From assembly GCA_029339505.1 (NCBI GenBank), contig JAQISU010000041.1, positions 2,752,501 through 2,816,500 on the forward strand: a stretch of DNA of 64,000 nucleotides. The letters run 5' to 3'. The stretch is from Unio delphinus. Taxonomy: Eukaryota; Mollusca; Bivalvia; Unionida; Unionidae. The number at the start of each line of letters is the position of its first letter. The first letter of the stretch is position 1. The position numbers were made by a program, and so were the translations under genes. This document shows positions 45,050 to 59,426 of the stretch, piece after piece. A model generated the notes under the pieces. It saw nothing but the letters and a program-made list of their open reading frames with translations. It was not told the DNA's origin and made no database searches.

Positions 45050-46132
45050 ATTGGTTAATTACAGTCTTTGGCTGAAAATAAAGCGATGAAATAATATTTT
45101 CCCGACCTGCTGGATAAGAAAATGGTTTGTATGCTATTTATGAAATAATTTCCTTATCACCACTATCAAAAGGCAGCGAACATTTTAAATAATTTTCAAA
45201 ATACGTTTCTCCAATAATTTGTTTCAGCAGTGATGTACCTTATGTAAGGAAAATTTTTAAAAATAATTCCTATCGTTTTTTTCTTTTGTCTAATATTTTG
45301 CCAAGTGTGCCGTATCATCTTGGTACAGCTTTCAGTTTTGTTTGTACCAATCCGTTTGCACTTTTCATCTTCGTACAGTTCTCTGGGTCGCAAGAGACTT
45401 TTTTAATTACTGCATACACTGAGGGTGTTGCAATATCTTCATTTTAAAAGTGTTCCTAGAGTGAAGCCAATTCTTGGATGAATGGAACACATTAATAATA
45501 GTTAGTATGCAATGTACCTGGGGGAAATTATGAAGACTACAAAAACAGGGTAGAAAACACGATGATAAAATAGTAATCATACTTTAATACATATAATGTG
45601 ACGATTAATGTTTTGTTTTTTAAACGTTAAAAACAAAAGGCTAATCGTATATAATTTATTCAGATATATAGGATACTTTACGTGGATCATAGTCATGAAT
45701 GCATCTATATCGTGGCTTTTAGTTTTTCTTAAACATTCCTTTGTGGTTAATGATTATCTTAAACGAAGTATATGTCTGACCGGATGCTTCACTCTTACGA
45801 ATCAAAACATCTTGATGGGGACTTTATTGATGAAAAACACTGTTTTAATATGAGAAGAAGATTTCAGTTTTTCACTTGTACACTGATGAAATACACCTTA
45901 ACGTTTAACCGGAAGCAGACAATCAAAAATGCACCCACCAACCACCCCTTTGGATCGCATGGAGTAAACGACTGCGATTCTTAATATGCATTCATGTATG
46001 CAAGGCATACCCTAATTTCCACAATGTCATAACTATCTTGTACAAAAGAAACGCACGGAGAAATGCATTATGCAGCTATTTTTCTGAATATTTTGGTTTA
46101 CAATTCTTAAACGTAAAGTGGCTGGCACACGT
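43534..46132. other. GPCR 3' region and intergenic DNA; (ATT)n at 44988-45048
   Basis: AT-rich with one trinucleotide ATT tract. Small open frames have no recognisable features. Confidence 0.5.
44373..44378 (+). promoter_or_regulatory. Candidate GPCR polyadenylation signal
   Basis: AATAAA about 840 bases after the stop codon; others follow at about 44443 and 44583. Which one is used cannot be told. Confidence 0.3.
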
Positions 46133-46134
46133 GC

Positions 46135-46214
<80 letters not shown>
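46133..46214. repeat. (TG)n(GA)n microsatellite
   Basis: A short TG run followed by about 66 bases of GA. A separate TG tract lies at 46593-46617. Confidence 0.96.
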
Positions 46215-46217
<3 letters not shown>

Positions 46218-47752
46218 CCATGGATAAATTTTGAATAAAGAAACATTTTTTTTAGGAACGGTTCTGTTTCATATGTTAAGTGGCAAAGAACAGATATACC
46301 TTTCTAATATTTGTCAGCATTTTTTAATAGTTTATAAATTCCATTGTCAGTCATATGTTACCATTTTTTATGGAGTTTACGGCATTATTATCTTGTTGTC
46401 AACCATATCTACAGACGCCGATATATTGGTACATCATCTGGAATGTGACGATCAAACTCATCGGGCTCCTATGCATTGTCTCACCCATCCCAAATCTGTG
46501 CAGATAACGGAAAGACTGTATTAAGAATAGACACAGACGCCCATGTGGGTTGTATATCTGAATTTGTAAATGTAGGCTAAGTAAGTGTTAATGTGTGTGT
46601 GTGTGTGTGTGTGTGTTTAATAGTTGCAAACAACCGATATATCATATAAAATACAAAATTTGGGCATTGTACACTGCTACATAATATGTCTGTATTAAAG
46701 AAAATGGCGAATCATTCAAGTCATTCGATGATTTCGCTTCTGCGGTGGAAATAGACAAAATCTCTCAAGCGCCCGTATTTCCCAAAATGTTCAAAATGTG
46801 TGAAAAGGGATACCAAAACTACGATTTTTACATAAATTGAAACTAATTTTGTTTTTAAAAAAATATCTTGTTCAGCCTCTTAGGAGCTGCGATAGCAATA
46901 TTGTTAACGTGTTCAGCCTTTTGGCAGGATTCCTAAAAAAATGTTTCTTTATTCGAAATTTATTGACAAGAACACGCATTGACAAGAAACAGTGCCGAAC
47001 TCCGAATCAGTGGGTTGGGGGTTAGAATTTTGTCAATTTTTAGCATTTACACAAACACGATGATTTTGACAGATAAATACAAGTATCTACATTATGCTAA
47101 TTATTTCGCTATTCGCTAAATTTGATCATTGAAATTTATTCAAGCTGCCAATACCATTTTCATAACGTCGTCAATTCAATGTAATTGTCCTACTCTCCTA
47201 TGGCAGCAATTATTTGTTTCAGGAGCCAAGGGTTTTTCATTGGAAAACCATTCAGCCTGTATCTGGCTTTTGTCTGATTTGAGTGATTACTGTTCTGTTC
47301 TTTGGTTTTGTGTAAGGTGTTATGTAAATTTGACACTATTGCTTTCTTGGCTGTAATGAAATAAATGGATATCGTGTCTACACTGGTGACGATTTATTTG
47401 TTTCTCATTGAATATGTATGTGTTCGATTAAGTCAATCCAACTGAACTAGACTGTGTCGCAGACTATTCAATAAAGATATTCAGTTCTCGATGTTCGAAA
47501 AATGCATCTATAAGCTTATATTAAAATTTTCCCGATGTATTGCTTCTGTGCACATGAATCATTGCTTCAGAATAAGTTGCAATTTTTCTCGTCTACCAGT
47601 TCAGATACTTATAACGAAGATGTGGAACACACAGAACCTGAGATATATAGTTACTGATACACCCTGAAAGCCGTTCTTAAACTGTATTTGTATGTGAATA
47701 ATTATTATAGATACTTATTATAGCTATATTAGGCTAAATAAAACACGTATTT

Positions 47753-47753
<1 letters not shown>
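46215..47753. other. No gene seen
   Basis: AT-rich intergenic sequence with the (TG)n tract at 46593 and nothing else recognised. Confidence 0.5.

Positions 47754-47833
<80 letters not shown>
47754..47833. repeat. (CA)n(TA)n microsatellite
   Basis: CA repeats to about 47791, then TA repeats. Confidence 0.97.
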
Positions 47834-47836
<3 letters not shown>

Positions 47837-48909
47837 TTACTTAAACATATTATTTACACACAGTAACCCGGAAGCCCTCATGAATATGTGGCCCAGGACA
47901 CGTGCCTCATGCGCCCCCCTCTTGACTTCAGCACAGTAGCTATTTATCTTTACTTGTAAATAAACCAGCATTTCACTAGCAATCATCTTGTAACAGAAGT
48001 GTGGCGGTATCTTTTACTCAGCTGTTGATGTGTGAGACCAAGTTTTGATTTAATCATGCCCACTCTTGCAAAATCAACGATGAATTGTTCAGCTCTAAAT
48101 GACGTAATGATGACTTTATGAGACCATCTAAATAACGTCAATATTTATCTAAGTGTATCTCGCACGCTCTAAACAGTTCATAATCTTTCAGAAATATATC
48201 GCACCTATTATGCTGTTTTGACTGCATTGTCATAAAACCCCCGAGTCAATAGTCTTCACGGATAAGTACACAAGCTCATGGACTGGATCTATCGTATCTT
48301 ATCTTATCTTAGGTTCATATCCGATCAAAAAAGGAAAGATAAATAACCAGACTATGTTAGGTGGTTCAGATGCGCTACATTGTGACGTCATCTGCATATT
48401 GTGACATTTGCTTCAACGTATGAGGGACAATCATGAGGTGTTGCATTAAACATATTGCAACGAATAGAGTGCAGACAATAAAACCTAATTCAGTGGGATT
48501 CAGTTATCATATTGTAATGTTTTCTCCAGATGTCATTTAGTACCATAGGTTCAGATATATAGTAGTGGTATTATTACACACAATGATCTTTCTATCGAGC
48601 AAATCAAACACCTGTCTGAGCATGACTTGAAGTCCATTGTTTCCCATATCTCCAAGATCCTGAAGACAACAGTCTTTGTCAACTAAAATGTTCATAAATG
48701 CGCAAATGCTATATCATTTTCCTCAAATCACATAATGGCCGCACATCACGAAACGAATAATTTCACATTTGCACGGTTTCTTCTGTCACATTTGTGCGAG
48801 TCACCATAAAACCTTTCTACCTGAAACATGCAATACAAAATACTACTCAAAATCCAAATAGATAGAATGATTAATAATATTTAAAGTTATTACACACATC
48901 AACCAAACA
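47834..48909. other. No gene seen
   Basis: Unstructured AT-rich sequence. Confidence 0.5.
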
Positions 48910-49600
48910 ATTGTCACGATCCTATACACTTACAAATAGTAACAGGAAAAAAATCGAAAACAACAAGCTTTGTAAAAGCTAACAAATAATTTATTTTCTA
49001 GGAATATCAAATGAAAATTTAGGAAACGAAATTTATGCTTTACGAATCAAATCCAAACATAATCCAAGAATTATAAAAATAGAAGTGCTATTAATAAAAA
49101 GTCCTGAATGAAACCGAGTTCGAATCCTTATGAAATACAACGACGATGACGTATGTTGTAACTTGTGAAGTTCTGCAGTTTCAAGTCTCTTGTAAAATCA
49201 CAGAACATATTATACCAGCTTTTGAATCAATTTAGATAAATGTCCTTGTCCAAGAATTAATTTAGATCACTTTAGTATTTCCAGGGAAAACACTCACATG
49301 AAATCCAATAAGTTTAAAAAAATAAAATATCAGCCTTAACTGGTCACAACAACACAACTTAACATATCAATTCTTTAGAGACTACTTACTACTTCTACAT
49401 AAAACATTAGGTTTAAGGCTAACTTAAGACGCAGAACAGATTCCCGAAAGTAGAGAGGATGCATTTTACAAAAACGATCCAGGCAACCATGAAGTGTCAT
49501 GAATAATGTACATCAAAATATCTGTTCCTAGAAAGTAACTAATTACTCGGGAGAAACTTATCTTCCGAACACCGACCCCACATCATCAAACGTAAATATA
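48910..49600 (-). mobile_element. Diverged copy of the solo-LTR family
   Basis: Shares with 62506-63337, in the same orientation and order, caagctt...aactaacaa-like, aatcaaatccaa, ataatccaa, gagttcgaatcc and gatgacgta/acgatgta. The left end near tgtcacgatcc matches a TGTTACG start with changes. The right end is not clear. Confidence 0.5.
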
Positions 49601-50410
49601 AGCAACACATACCATAGGCTTATGAGAGTAACATCTTTCGAAATTCTACAGTGACTGTGTGTCGTGGCGTAATGAACACTGGAAGTGACTGGACATAAAT
49701 AATATAAGTGTGACTTCTCTGTCTATTAATAGAAAATGAAAAGAGTACGAATTTGAGAACCCTTTTCGATTTGCGACCTGTCGTAAATCGTCATCAAAGG
49801 CTTTTTCTATTGCTAAAACTTGATGCTAATTCAATAATTGTGTCACACTGAATAAAGTCCTTGCCAAATTATACTTTTTTTTTTTACATTTAATGCGAGT
49901 AATGAATGAATTTCTGGCTGTGCATATTTGTAAATTTTCATTTAGATGTTTTTAATTTATAATTAGTGACATTACTTTTCCAGACTATTTACGCTGTCAC
50001 ATTCAACTTGCTGTAGCTCAAAAGAACTCAGACCATCTCATAAATCTGTAACTGATTATGGCTTGATAGGACAAATGACCGCGTTCATTAATTGTTTGTT
50101 ATTCTCTTTTAAATTGGATGATGTGTATTCAAGTGAAAATACGGTAGAGTATCTTTGGTTTTCTTAACGAGTGCTTGTTATAGGTGTATACGTATATGCA
50201 ATCAACTAACAGTGCAATATTAGTTTGTACCTTTCGAGTCGTTTTCAAAGGCAAGTAAATACATAGAAAAGACAACCAGAAAACAGACAGCATTGAGGTT
50301 AAAAGAATTTTTATGACTTTTTGTATAGGAAGACAAAACTTGAAAGTTTCCATGTTTCAGTGATTCAGCTATTTGGCTTAAACTTGATGCTAATGCTGAA
50401 CAATTATATT
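49601..50410. other. No gene seen
   Basis: AT-rich intergenic sequence. Confidence 0.5.

Positions 50411-50488
<78 letters not shown>
50411..50488. repeat. (CA)n(TA)n microsatellite
   Basis: 23 bases of CA then 55 bases of TA. Confidence 0.97.
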
Positions 50489-50492
<4 letters not shown>

Positions 50493-51100
50493 CATTCAAA
50501 CGAGAGTTAATTAAATGATACTTCGCTTTTACATACCATAATTGTCGAACTCTGCACACGTGCTATCTTGCACCAAACTGTATATGTTGTGTAAAACAAA
50601 GACTGCATAAATGGCGTAGCTAGGAATAAATTCGATCTTGAGTTCGAGTCAGAGTCAGTAAACAAACGTTGCATCCAAAGGTTGGAAATATGAAAACACA
50701 AAGGAGAAAACGTGCGGCCTGAGGGTTTGTTTCAGGATGATAAGACAGTAAGTGCCCAACTTTTCTGATGCATACATTGAGGGATGACAATTTCCAATGT
50801 TCAGGTCACCAATCCTAAAATAGCATCATGCTGGCCGAATTGCAGTGCTGTCAGGAATCCTCAAGGGTCTATGGAAAAGTATTGCGTGTAATGGAATAAT
50901 TCAATGCCTTGTAAAGCCATACTTCAAAGCGCCGTTAATAGAACGAACATTATTTCGAGACAATTCGGGTACAATAATAGCATTTTGTATACTTACATTC
51001 ACTGATTGACTTGGAGGACAGACTTTCTCTGTGTACTAGATATATTGTAAAAACGATAGACAGTTAACAAAGCATTTAAATTTGTGTGTAGTGATGAAAC

Positions 51101-51102
<2 letters not shown>
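50489..51102. other. No gene seen
   Basis: Unstructured sequence; no coding support. Confidence 0.5.
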
Positions 51103-51131
<29 letters not shown>

Positions 51132-51183
51132 TGTATGTATGTATGTATGTATGTATGTATGTATGTATGTATGTATGTATGTA

Positions 51184-51257
<74 letters not shown>

Positions 51258-51270
51258 TGTGTGTGTGTTT
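51103..51270. repeat. (TATG)n(TG)n(TGCG)n compound array, left of a SINE
   Basis: About 85 bases of TATG, about 40 of TG, a block of roughly seven TGCG units, then TG again. Open in several frames as a repeat artefact. Confidence 0.97.
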
Positions 51271-51274
51271 ATTT

Positions 51275-51513
51275 TTGTTTTTTGTATGGCTTAACGTCAT
51301 TTTTCAGCACAGTATAGGCTATACATGGCGGCCAGTATTAATGGTGGAGGAAGAACCCGGAAAACCCGGGAAAGAACCACCGACCCACGAGAAGCTACTG
51401 GCAAGCTTTCTCACAAATCCACATTGGCCGAATCCGAGACTCGAACCCACACAGACAGATGTAAGATGGCAGTGATCCGTAACGGACAGCACTTTAGACC
51501 ACTCGGATCCCCG
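51275..51513 (-). mobile_element. tRNA-derived SINE, family 1, well preserved
   Basis: In the plus strand: tttttcagcacagtatag, catggcggcc, ggtggaggaagaacccgg, gagactcgaacccac (box B inverse) and ctttagaccactcgg (box A inverse). It sits between two tetranucleotide arrays. Confidence 0.9.
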
Positions 51514-51853
51514 TGTATGTATGTATGTATGTATGTATGTATGTATGTATGTATGTATGTATGTATGTATGTATGTATGTATGTATGTATGTATGTATGT
51601 ATGTATGTATGTATGTATGTACGTACGTACGTACGTACGTACGTACGTACGTACGTACGTACGTACGTACGTATGTATGTATGTATGTATGTATGTATGT
51701 GTGGGTGTGTGTGTGGGTGTGCGCGTGCGTGCGTATGTATGTATGTATGTATGTATGTATGTATGTATGTATGTATGTATGTATGTATGTATGTATGTAT
51801 GTATGTATGTATGTATGTATGTATGTATGTATGTATGTATGCATGTATGTATG
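51514..51853. repeat. (TATG)n array with an inner (TACG)n block, right of the SINE
   Basis: About 100 bases of TATG, about 13 TACG units, TATG again, an interruption tgtgggtgtgtgtgtgggtg and gcgtgcgtgc, then about 120 bases of TATG. The large frames on both strands are artefacts. Confidence 0.97.
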
Positions 51854-51906
51854 ACTTTTTCCATGTCAGGTACAAAGGGTAAAGTTATTAACTCTCTAAC
51901 CCATGT

Positions 51907-52145
51907 GACATAAAGCCAGTGTCAATCTACTGTGTCTATTGAGTCCATTTTTAAGAGTGTCTTCCTGCTGACATAAAGCCAGTGTAAATCTGCTGTGTCT
52001 ATTGAGTCTATTGTAAGAGTGTCTTCCTGCTGACAAAAACCCAGTGTCAATCTACTGTTTCTATTAAGTCTATTAAGAATGTCCTCCTGCTGACATAAAG
52101 CCAGTGTCAATTTACTGTGTCTCTTTAGTCTAATAATTGGTGACA
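51907..52145. repeat. About 60-bp minisatellite, 4 copies
   Basis: The unit contains gacataaagccagtgtcaat, ctactgtgtctattgagtc and gagtgtcttcctgct. Copies vary by small indels. Confidence 0.9.
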
Positions 52146-53219
52146 TATAAAAACATAAAATTAGGCTTTGAAAAGCGATTACTTAACTCATTCTGCAACT
52201 AATTTGTATAAGTTTGCAATTAAACTCTTCCTCAGATGACAATGAATAGAATATCAAATATGCAATGTTTGCATAAAACTAGGTCTTTTCGTGCAAACGT
52301 TATCCAGCCTTCCAGAGAGTAGTGATTGAAGATCAATATAACCAATTGCATAATGTAACAGTACGGATCAGGATTCTAGTTGTGATCTAATCTCTCTATG
52401 AGCTTTTGTTTCAATAGTCTGTTACGATCCATTAATATGAAGTGACAATTCTAAAGACACATGAATTCCAATAGACACGAACGTCCTGACGTACCACATT
52501 GATGTAAGCCAGAATGTATTTGCAAGATTTCTCAATACTCCAAAAGTAGTGTTTAATCTAGTCTACGAGCACTTAAAAATTCAAACGAATGATTTAAATA
52601 AATAAATCCTCTAAAAGTATATATGAACACAACGACAAACTCTGATCATAGAATCCCAAAGACTGATATGAAACATAGATAAAAAAGTGTTTACCAAATA
52701 ACGTTTATGTACATATTCCACGTGACCTACGTTACAATGGAGTTCTCTGGCGATAAAAGTTTTCTCTCTGAATTTCACCAAATTGTAAACAAGTTATCTT
52801 TCAGAACCTTCTAAGTTAGTAAACAAGCTTTGTCCTTGAACTCAAATTAAGTACATTTCTTTTTGAAAAAAGTCATTAAATTGGTCAGGTATTCAAAAAC
52901 TCAGTCTTCAGAATTTATTGAAGAAAACAATATCTTTTTTGATTTAATATGATTTCCTTCAACTTTTATTTTAAAATCCTTAAACTGACGACAATCCGAA
53001 ACTTCTCATTTGTTGTCTCTTTAGGTGATCGAGACCTTCACTTTTCTTGCAACGTTTCTATGACAAACTTGTAGGTCATATATCCGTGACTGAGTCAAAT
53101 TGTACCTCGATTCTCATACATATATAACAGCGGTACAACTATATTTTTCTTGATTTATTAGCACTGGTAATTAGTTTTATACCATCCTTTCCAAAGAGTA
53201 TAGATAAACAATAACTATT
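52146..53219. other. No gene; possible diverged LTR-family sequence
   Basis: tgttacgatcc at about 52431 and later phrases such as aaacaagc with tccttgaa recall the LTR family, but the match is too weak to call. Confidence 0.3.
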
Positions 53220-53362
53220 AGGGCCGCATGAGAGCATTTTCGATGGCACAAGGACCGCTTCCACCTTTGTTATCTCTCATGACACCTTGTGACTCGAATC
53301 ATTTTGTGGGCCACATGATAAAGCTTGGCGGGCCGCGTGTTTGAGATTCCTGGTCTAGTATT
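53220..53362. mobile_element. hAT-like non-autonomous fragment
   Basis: gggccgcatgagagc and cttggcgggccgcgtgtttgag resemble the GC-rich ends of Charlie-like hAT elements. Only one end is visible; no duplication found. Confidence 0.45.
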
Positions 53363-53537
53363 TCATTAACCAGTTTTCTTTTTTCCTACTTTCTTTTCAA
53401 ACAACATAATGAGATGAAACATGAAATGAAAAATCATAAAAAACCCATGAATAAATCATCGCTAGACCGTGTGTAGATCTTCGTCAGGATACAAAGAATA
53501 ATTAGAAAGAGGCTTACGGAATATATTGTCTTGAATC

Positions 53538-53738
53538 ACGCTTTTGGTTTTACACCCCATACCATAGACATAGTGGCCAGTATATTTGGTTGAAGAAGAC
53601 ATCGGGAAAAAGCACCCGGAAAAAACGACCTACCCACGGGAAGCTATGAGACTCCATTACACAAGGATAGAGGTAAAAAGTCAATGTCTTGTAGAAGTGA
53701 GCACATTAGACCCCTAGTCCAATAGACCACCTGTGTCT
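53538..53738 (-). mobile_element. tRNA-derived SINE, family 1, decayed copy
   Basis: Recognised by ccatagacatagtggccagta, cccggaaaaaacgacc and cccacgggaagct, then a damaged tRNA-like head ending cctagtccaatagacc. Confidence 0.6.
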
Positions 53739-53752
53739 TGAATCAATCGTCA

Positions 53753-55221
<1,469 letters not shown>

Positions 55222-55284
<63 letters not shown>

Positions 55285-56197
55285 AATAATGACTTTGTAT
55301 AGCGCCTAATCTTTCGAAGCTCTAAGCGCTTTACACCATCAATAATGATATGACTACACTACAGAAAAACCAATGACAAAAAAATGAAATTGGAAAACAT
55401 AAAAACATGCTTAAAACATATAAGATATTAAACATGATTAGGTCTCTAAGTTTGTCTCTGCAGTCGAAACAGGTGAGTTTTAAGAGCACTCTTAAAAGGG
55501 ACCACTGTGTCTTTGTGTCTAATTTCAATGTGCAATTCGTTCCACGTCACATGGCCCTGGTATGTAAAAGAACGTTGTCCATATGACTTTGTTTTCACCG
55601 TGGGAACAATGAGTATACGATTATCAGAAGAAGAGCGTAAGTATCTGGCTCGTGTATACACATGGGTGAGGTTGGATAGGTATGTTGAACTGAAGTCTGT
55701 CATTGAAACATAGCACAGAGAACAAATTTTGTGTTTGATTCTGTATCGAATCGATAGCCAGTGTGGGGTACAGAGCAGTGGTGAGGTGTGGTCTGATCGA
55801 GGTACTCTAAAGATGATCCATGCAGCTGTGTTTTGAACCTTTTGAAGTTTCTGGAGTAAATATTGTGACGAACCAGACAGAACTGAGTTACAATAGTCCA
55901 TTCTTGAAAGTACTAATGAACACATAAGTGTTTTAGTGGCATCAATTGAAAGATATTTACGAATGGAACCGATGCGTCTCAGTTCAAGAAATGCAGCCTT
56001 GCATATGTTCATGACATGTTGGTGCAATGTGAGAGTACTGTCTAGAGTAACGCCTGGGTTTCGTGCTGACTGTGAGAATTTAATGTTGGTGTTGTTGATA
56101 TTTATTGTCTGAGGTAAAGGATGTGAATGAAAAAGTTTTTATGTTGTGATCAGAATAGCCTCAGTTTTATCATCATTCATCTCTATCAATTAGTGAA
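55222..56197 (-). mobile_element. LINE 3' tail (CR1/L2-like), copy C, longest copy
   Basis: Minus strand. (TTA)n tail at 55222-55291, then the coding end. The frame 56027-55446 is open for 193 codons: RRIGSIRKYLSIDATKT, LSRMDYCNSVLSG, LQKLQKVQNTAAW, and RSFTYQGHVTWNELH to LFRLQRQT. Upstream to 56195 a related reading continues (NDDKTEAILI, SARNPGVTLD) with one stop. This is the thumb/C-terminal part of a LINE reverse transcriptase. Confidence 0.88.
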
Positions 56198-56199
56198 AT

Positions 56200-56600
56200 C
56201 TTTCCATTCAAAATTAATTAATATAGATATCTATATATAGTATGATGTAAACAATACTTGATTCATGTTTAGTGTTCAGTCAGTGAAATCATTTACTGTT
56301 GTGTTCAGATATAATTTGAGGGGAATCGTTTATTTACTTATTCATTCGACTTACAAAGTGCTCAGTGATTTTTGGAACTTAAACGCTCCTTATGATACAT
56401 CAAGACTATTGGCACATCAGCACTTTAATTGGAATTAATTTGGAAGATTCTAAACTTTCGGACATGTGATGGAACATTTCGGATTAGTTGAGAATTAATT
56501 CACAATACTGTAATTTAATCTTAAATTTTCAGATTGTAGCTATATTGTGTACCATATTATTTATTAATTGTAATAAATTTGTTGGTTTTGCTTTTCTGTT
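56200..56600 (+). mobile_element. Possible further LTR-family fragment
   Basis: tttcggattagttgagaattaattc and actgtaatttaatc match the tail of the LTR at 32926 in the same order; the ends are unclear. Confidence 0.35.
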
Positions 56601-57243
56601 ACTTAGTATAGAACCACAGACTTATAACAGGAAAGAAGTAACTTTATTTTTCTGCACGTTTGTGTGTATGTGTGTGAGTGTGTCTGTGTGCTGGGTGTGG
56701 GTGTGGGTGTGTGTTGATGTTTATGTTGAAGGGTGCGTGGGGTGTAGAATTTTTTTTTTTTTTTTTATAAATCTGTCCATCAGGTTACTTGAGTCAGTAA
56801 TTAATCGATGTAACAACTAATGACGAGTGACTAGCCCTTTGATAACATTGATTAGGAGGAAAGAAAATTGCAAACAGGTTTTGTGTAACTTCCTTAAGCA
56901 AAACACATTTCAGAGATTTAAAAAGTTTCAAGACTGTTTTCGAAATTTTAAATCAAAGTTATATATATATACAAAAATGTGAAAGTCATAAAGAATTGTA
57001 TAGCATATTCCTTATTTTTGTCCAACTTGGTTTGGGAATGGTCTCTTGCGTACACCTAATTATGTAACGACTGAACACTTTACTGACAGCAAAATTTTTT
57101 AAGGGTCGTTTGGAATCTCCGTTATGCAATAGCTGGTTGACAAATTACACTCTCTAGGAATATTAATTTAAACAATACTTCTTTTGCTCCTCTGTGTCCT
57201 TTTTTTCCATAGCTTTTACTCTTTATAAGTTTCTGGAAATTAA

Positions 57244-57245
<2 letters not shown>
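56601..57245. other. No gene seen
   Basis: Includes a TG-rich stretch near 56660-56720 and a 17-base poly-T near 56750. Confidence 0.5.

Positions 57246-57336
<91 letters not shown>
57246..57336. repeat. (TA)n microsatellite
   Basis: About 90 bases of pure TA. Confidence 0.97.
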
Positions 57337-57340
<4 letters not shown>

Positions 57341-57776
57341 TGATTTTATAACTGGTGAGGGCTAGATTCCGGATTGTGGGTCTACAGGTTATAGTTCAGA
57401 GATTTCGTATGTTGATAATCACGTAGATCATACATGGTTATGTTTGATAAATACTTACAAATTAAAAGATCTGTATATGGCGTGTTGTGTTGCTCCACGA
57501 ATTATATAGCAATAATTTGTGACAATGAAATTATTGAAAAATCAAGTTAAATAGAAGGTAGCATTAACCAGTTTATTAACAACCTTTCATTATACACCTA
57601 TTGATTTTGTGCCCAAGGATGAGGCAGAAATTTTAGCATCAAACCTCAAATCCCTAAATTATGGAAGCTATACTGTCGGCGCTCTAAGAATACCCCGCGA
57701 GAAACAGTTCAATCGATATCAGACCGAGCACCGGATATGAACTTTTCCTAGTTATTCAGCTATTGATATTATCTAT

Positions 57777-58117
57777 GATGCCAGATTTGCTAGTGTCAGT
57801 GAAGGCAAGACTAAAAAAAGTTGTATTTTAGTTTTTGTACTTTAAATTAAATACCAGGGGCCCCGAATGGTCGAGTGGCTGAGTGGTCTAAAGCGCTGTC
57901 CATTATGGATCACTGACGTCTCACCTCTGTCTGCGTGGGTTCGAGTCTAAGATTCGGCAAATGTAGTTATGTGAGAAAGCTTGCCAGTAGCTTCTCGTGG
58001 GTCGGTGGTTCTTTCTGGGGGTTTTCCCGGGTTCTTCCTCTACCAATAATACTGGCTGCCATGTATAGCCTATCGTGTGCTGAAAAATGGCGTTAAACCC
58101 TAAAAACAAAACAAAAT
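57777..58117 (+). mobile_element. SINE family 1 with an 80-bp leader; left arm of an inverted repeat
   Basis: The SINE proper starts about 57857 (box A gtggctgagtggtctaaag, box B gggttcgagtct) and ends gtgctgaaaaatggcgttaa plus A-rich tail. The 80 bases before it (agatttgctagtgtcagtga to tttaaattaaata) are repeated, inverted, next to the SINE at 59030-59270. Confidence 0.9.
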
Positions 58118-59029
58118 TAAATACCTCTTCAACTAATCAGCACATGATTTTATTGGCGTATGTAAAGAAGGAATTTGTCAAACATCCTTTAGTTTTTTGT
58201 ATCAATGATTTACTCCTTTCGTTCAAAAGTGGATTCATTCCGTGAATAAAACAGGACAACAATATAATTGCTACCCTTACCATAATTCAACCCAACTGCT
58301 GAGTGTTACTAAGACTGTTTTCATTGTCGAGGTAACGTTAAATATGATCGTTATGAAAGGAAATATTTTGTTGAGCAAACGCAAACAATCTTAAGCAGTA
58401 AGATGGCACACATTGGGAATCTTTGAAAATTGTAGAAACTGATATTGTTCAATGTGCTAATTTCTCTGGCATATTAAATGATAATGATTGACTATCTCAG
58501 TAGTATCCCATGGAATGCGAGATAATGGGGATCAAACGTGTCAAATCTGTCTCAAAAAGATCATAGGAATTTAAGAACTTTCGAAACGAAGATTACACGT
58601 GTCAGAGGTCATAGAGAAAATGAATATATTATATTATCGTGTGCAGTGCGTGCTCAGCCATTAAAAAATGTTATCAACAGCAACGTGCAGAACATGCAGT
58701 CCATCTGGGACTTTGTCAGTGGACAGGTGTTCACAATGTGTGACATTGTCTGGAAAGCTCCTCAGTCATAGGACAAGGCTGACTCCACAACGACGCTGTT
58801 ATGTCCGAAAGCGGTTCAGTGTGGTCCACAGATGACACTGAATGTTGAAGCCAGAAGGGCACACAGATAACTCAGCTGCAAGGGAATGGTTTACAACATC
58901 TGTTCAAGACCACTCAACAGTTCATGCCGAAATAGCTGTCATATGCTCCGCCAACGGACCTAACCAGATTGGGCATCTCAAAGTCAAGCTGACTGCTGGA
59001 TGTGAGGTGATGTCCGTGTACAGTTTATG
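58118..59029 (+). other. Spacer between the inverted SINE arms; possible retroelement remnant
   Basis: Two open stretches (58538-58771 and 58842-59045) without recognised domain. The second ends HLKVKLTAGCEVM, which loosely recalls the active-site strand of a retropepsin with the catalytic Asp lost. I cannot support more than a guess. Confidence 0.3.
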
Positions 59030-59346
59030 TCTTTTTATGCTTTAACGACATTTTTCAGCACAAGATAGGCTATACATGGCGGTCGGTATTAATGGTGGAG
59101 GAAGAACCCAGAAAACCCCGGAAAGAACCACTGACCCACGAGAAGCTGCTGGCAAGTTTTCTCACATACCCACATTGGCCGACTCTTAGACTCGAACCCA
59201 TGCAGACAGGTGAGATGGCAGTGATCCGTAACGTAAAGCGCTTTAGACCACTCGGCCACCCGGGGCCCCTAGTATTTAATTTAAAGTACAAAAAATAAAA
59301 TACAACTTTTGTTAGTCTTACCTTCACTGACACTAGCAAATCTTGC

Positions 59347-59355
<9 letters not shown>
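59030..59355 (-). mobile_element. SINE family 1 with leader; right arm of the inverted repeat
   Basis: Reverse complement matches 57777-58117 across both SINE and leader, with scattered substitutions. The plus strand shows tttttcagcacaagatagg, ctcgaacccatgcagac and ctttagaccactcggc, then the leader to gcaaatcttgcatc. A (GA)n tract follows directly. Confidence 0.9.

Positions 59356-59357
<2 letters not shown>

Positions 59358-59424
<67 letters not shown>
59358..59424. repeat. (GA)n microsatellite
   Basis: About 66 bases of pure GA next to the inverted-repeat arm. Confidence 0.97.

Positions 59425-59426
<2 letters not shown>

Noticed and set aside
51082..51913. Frames of up to 185 codons (MYVC and IHTY repeats)
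   Set aside because: Translation of TATG/TACG microsatellites and an antisense SINE.
57857..57960. A tRNA gene (box A, box B present)
   Set aside because: The same sequence with a shared body occurs in several places, and the tRNA-like head cannot form a clean cloverleaf by eye; it is a SINE.
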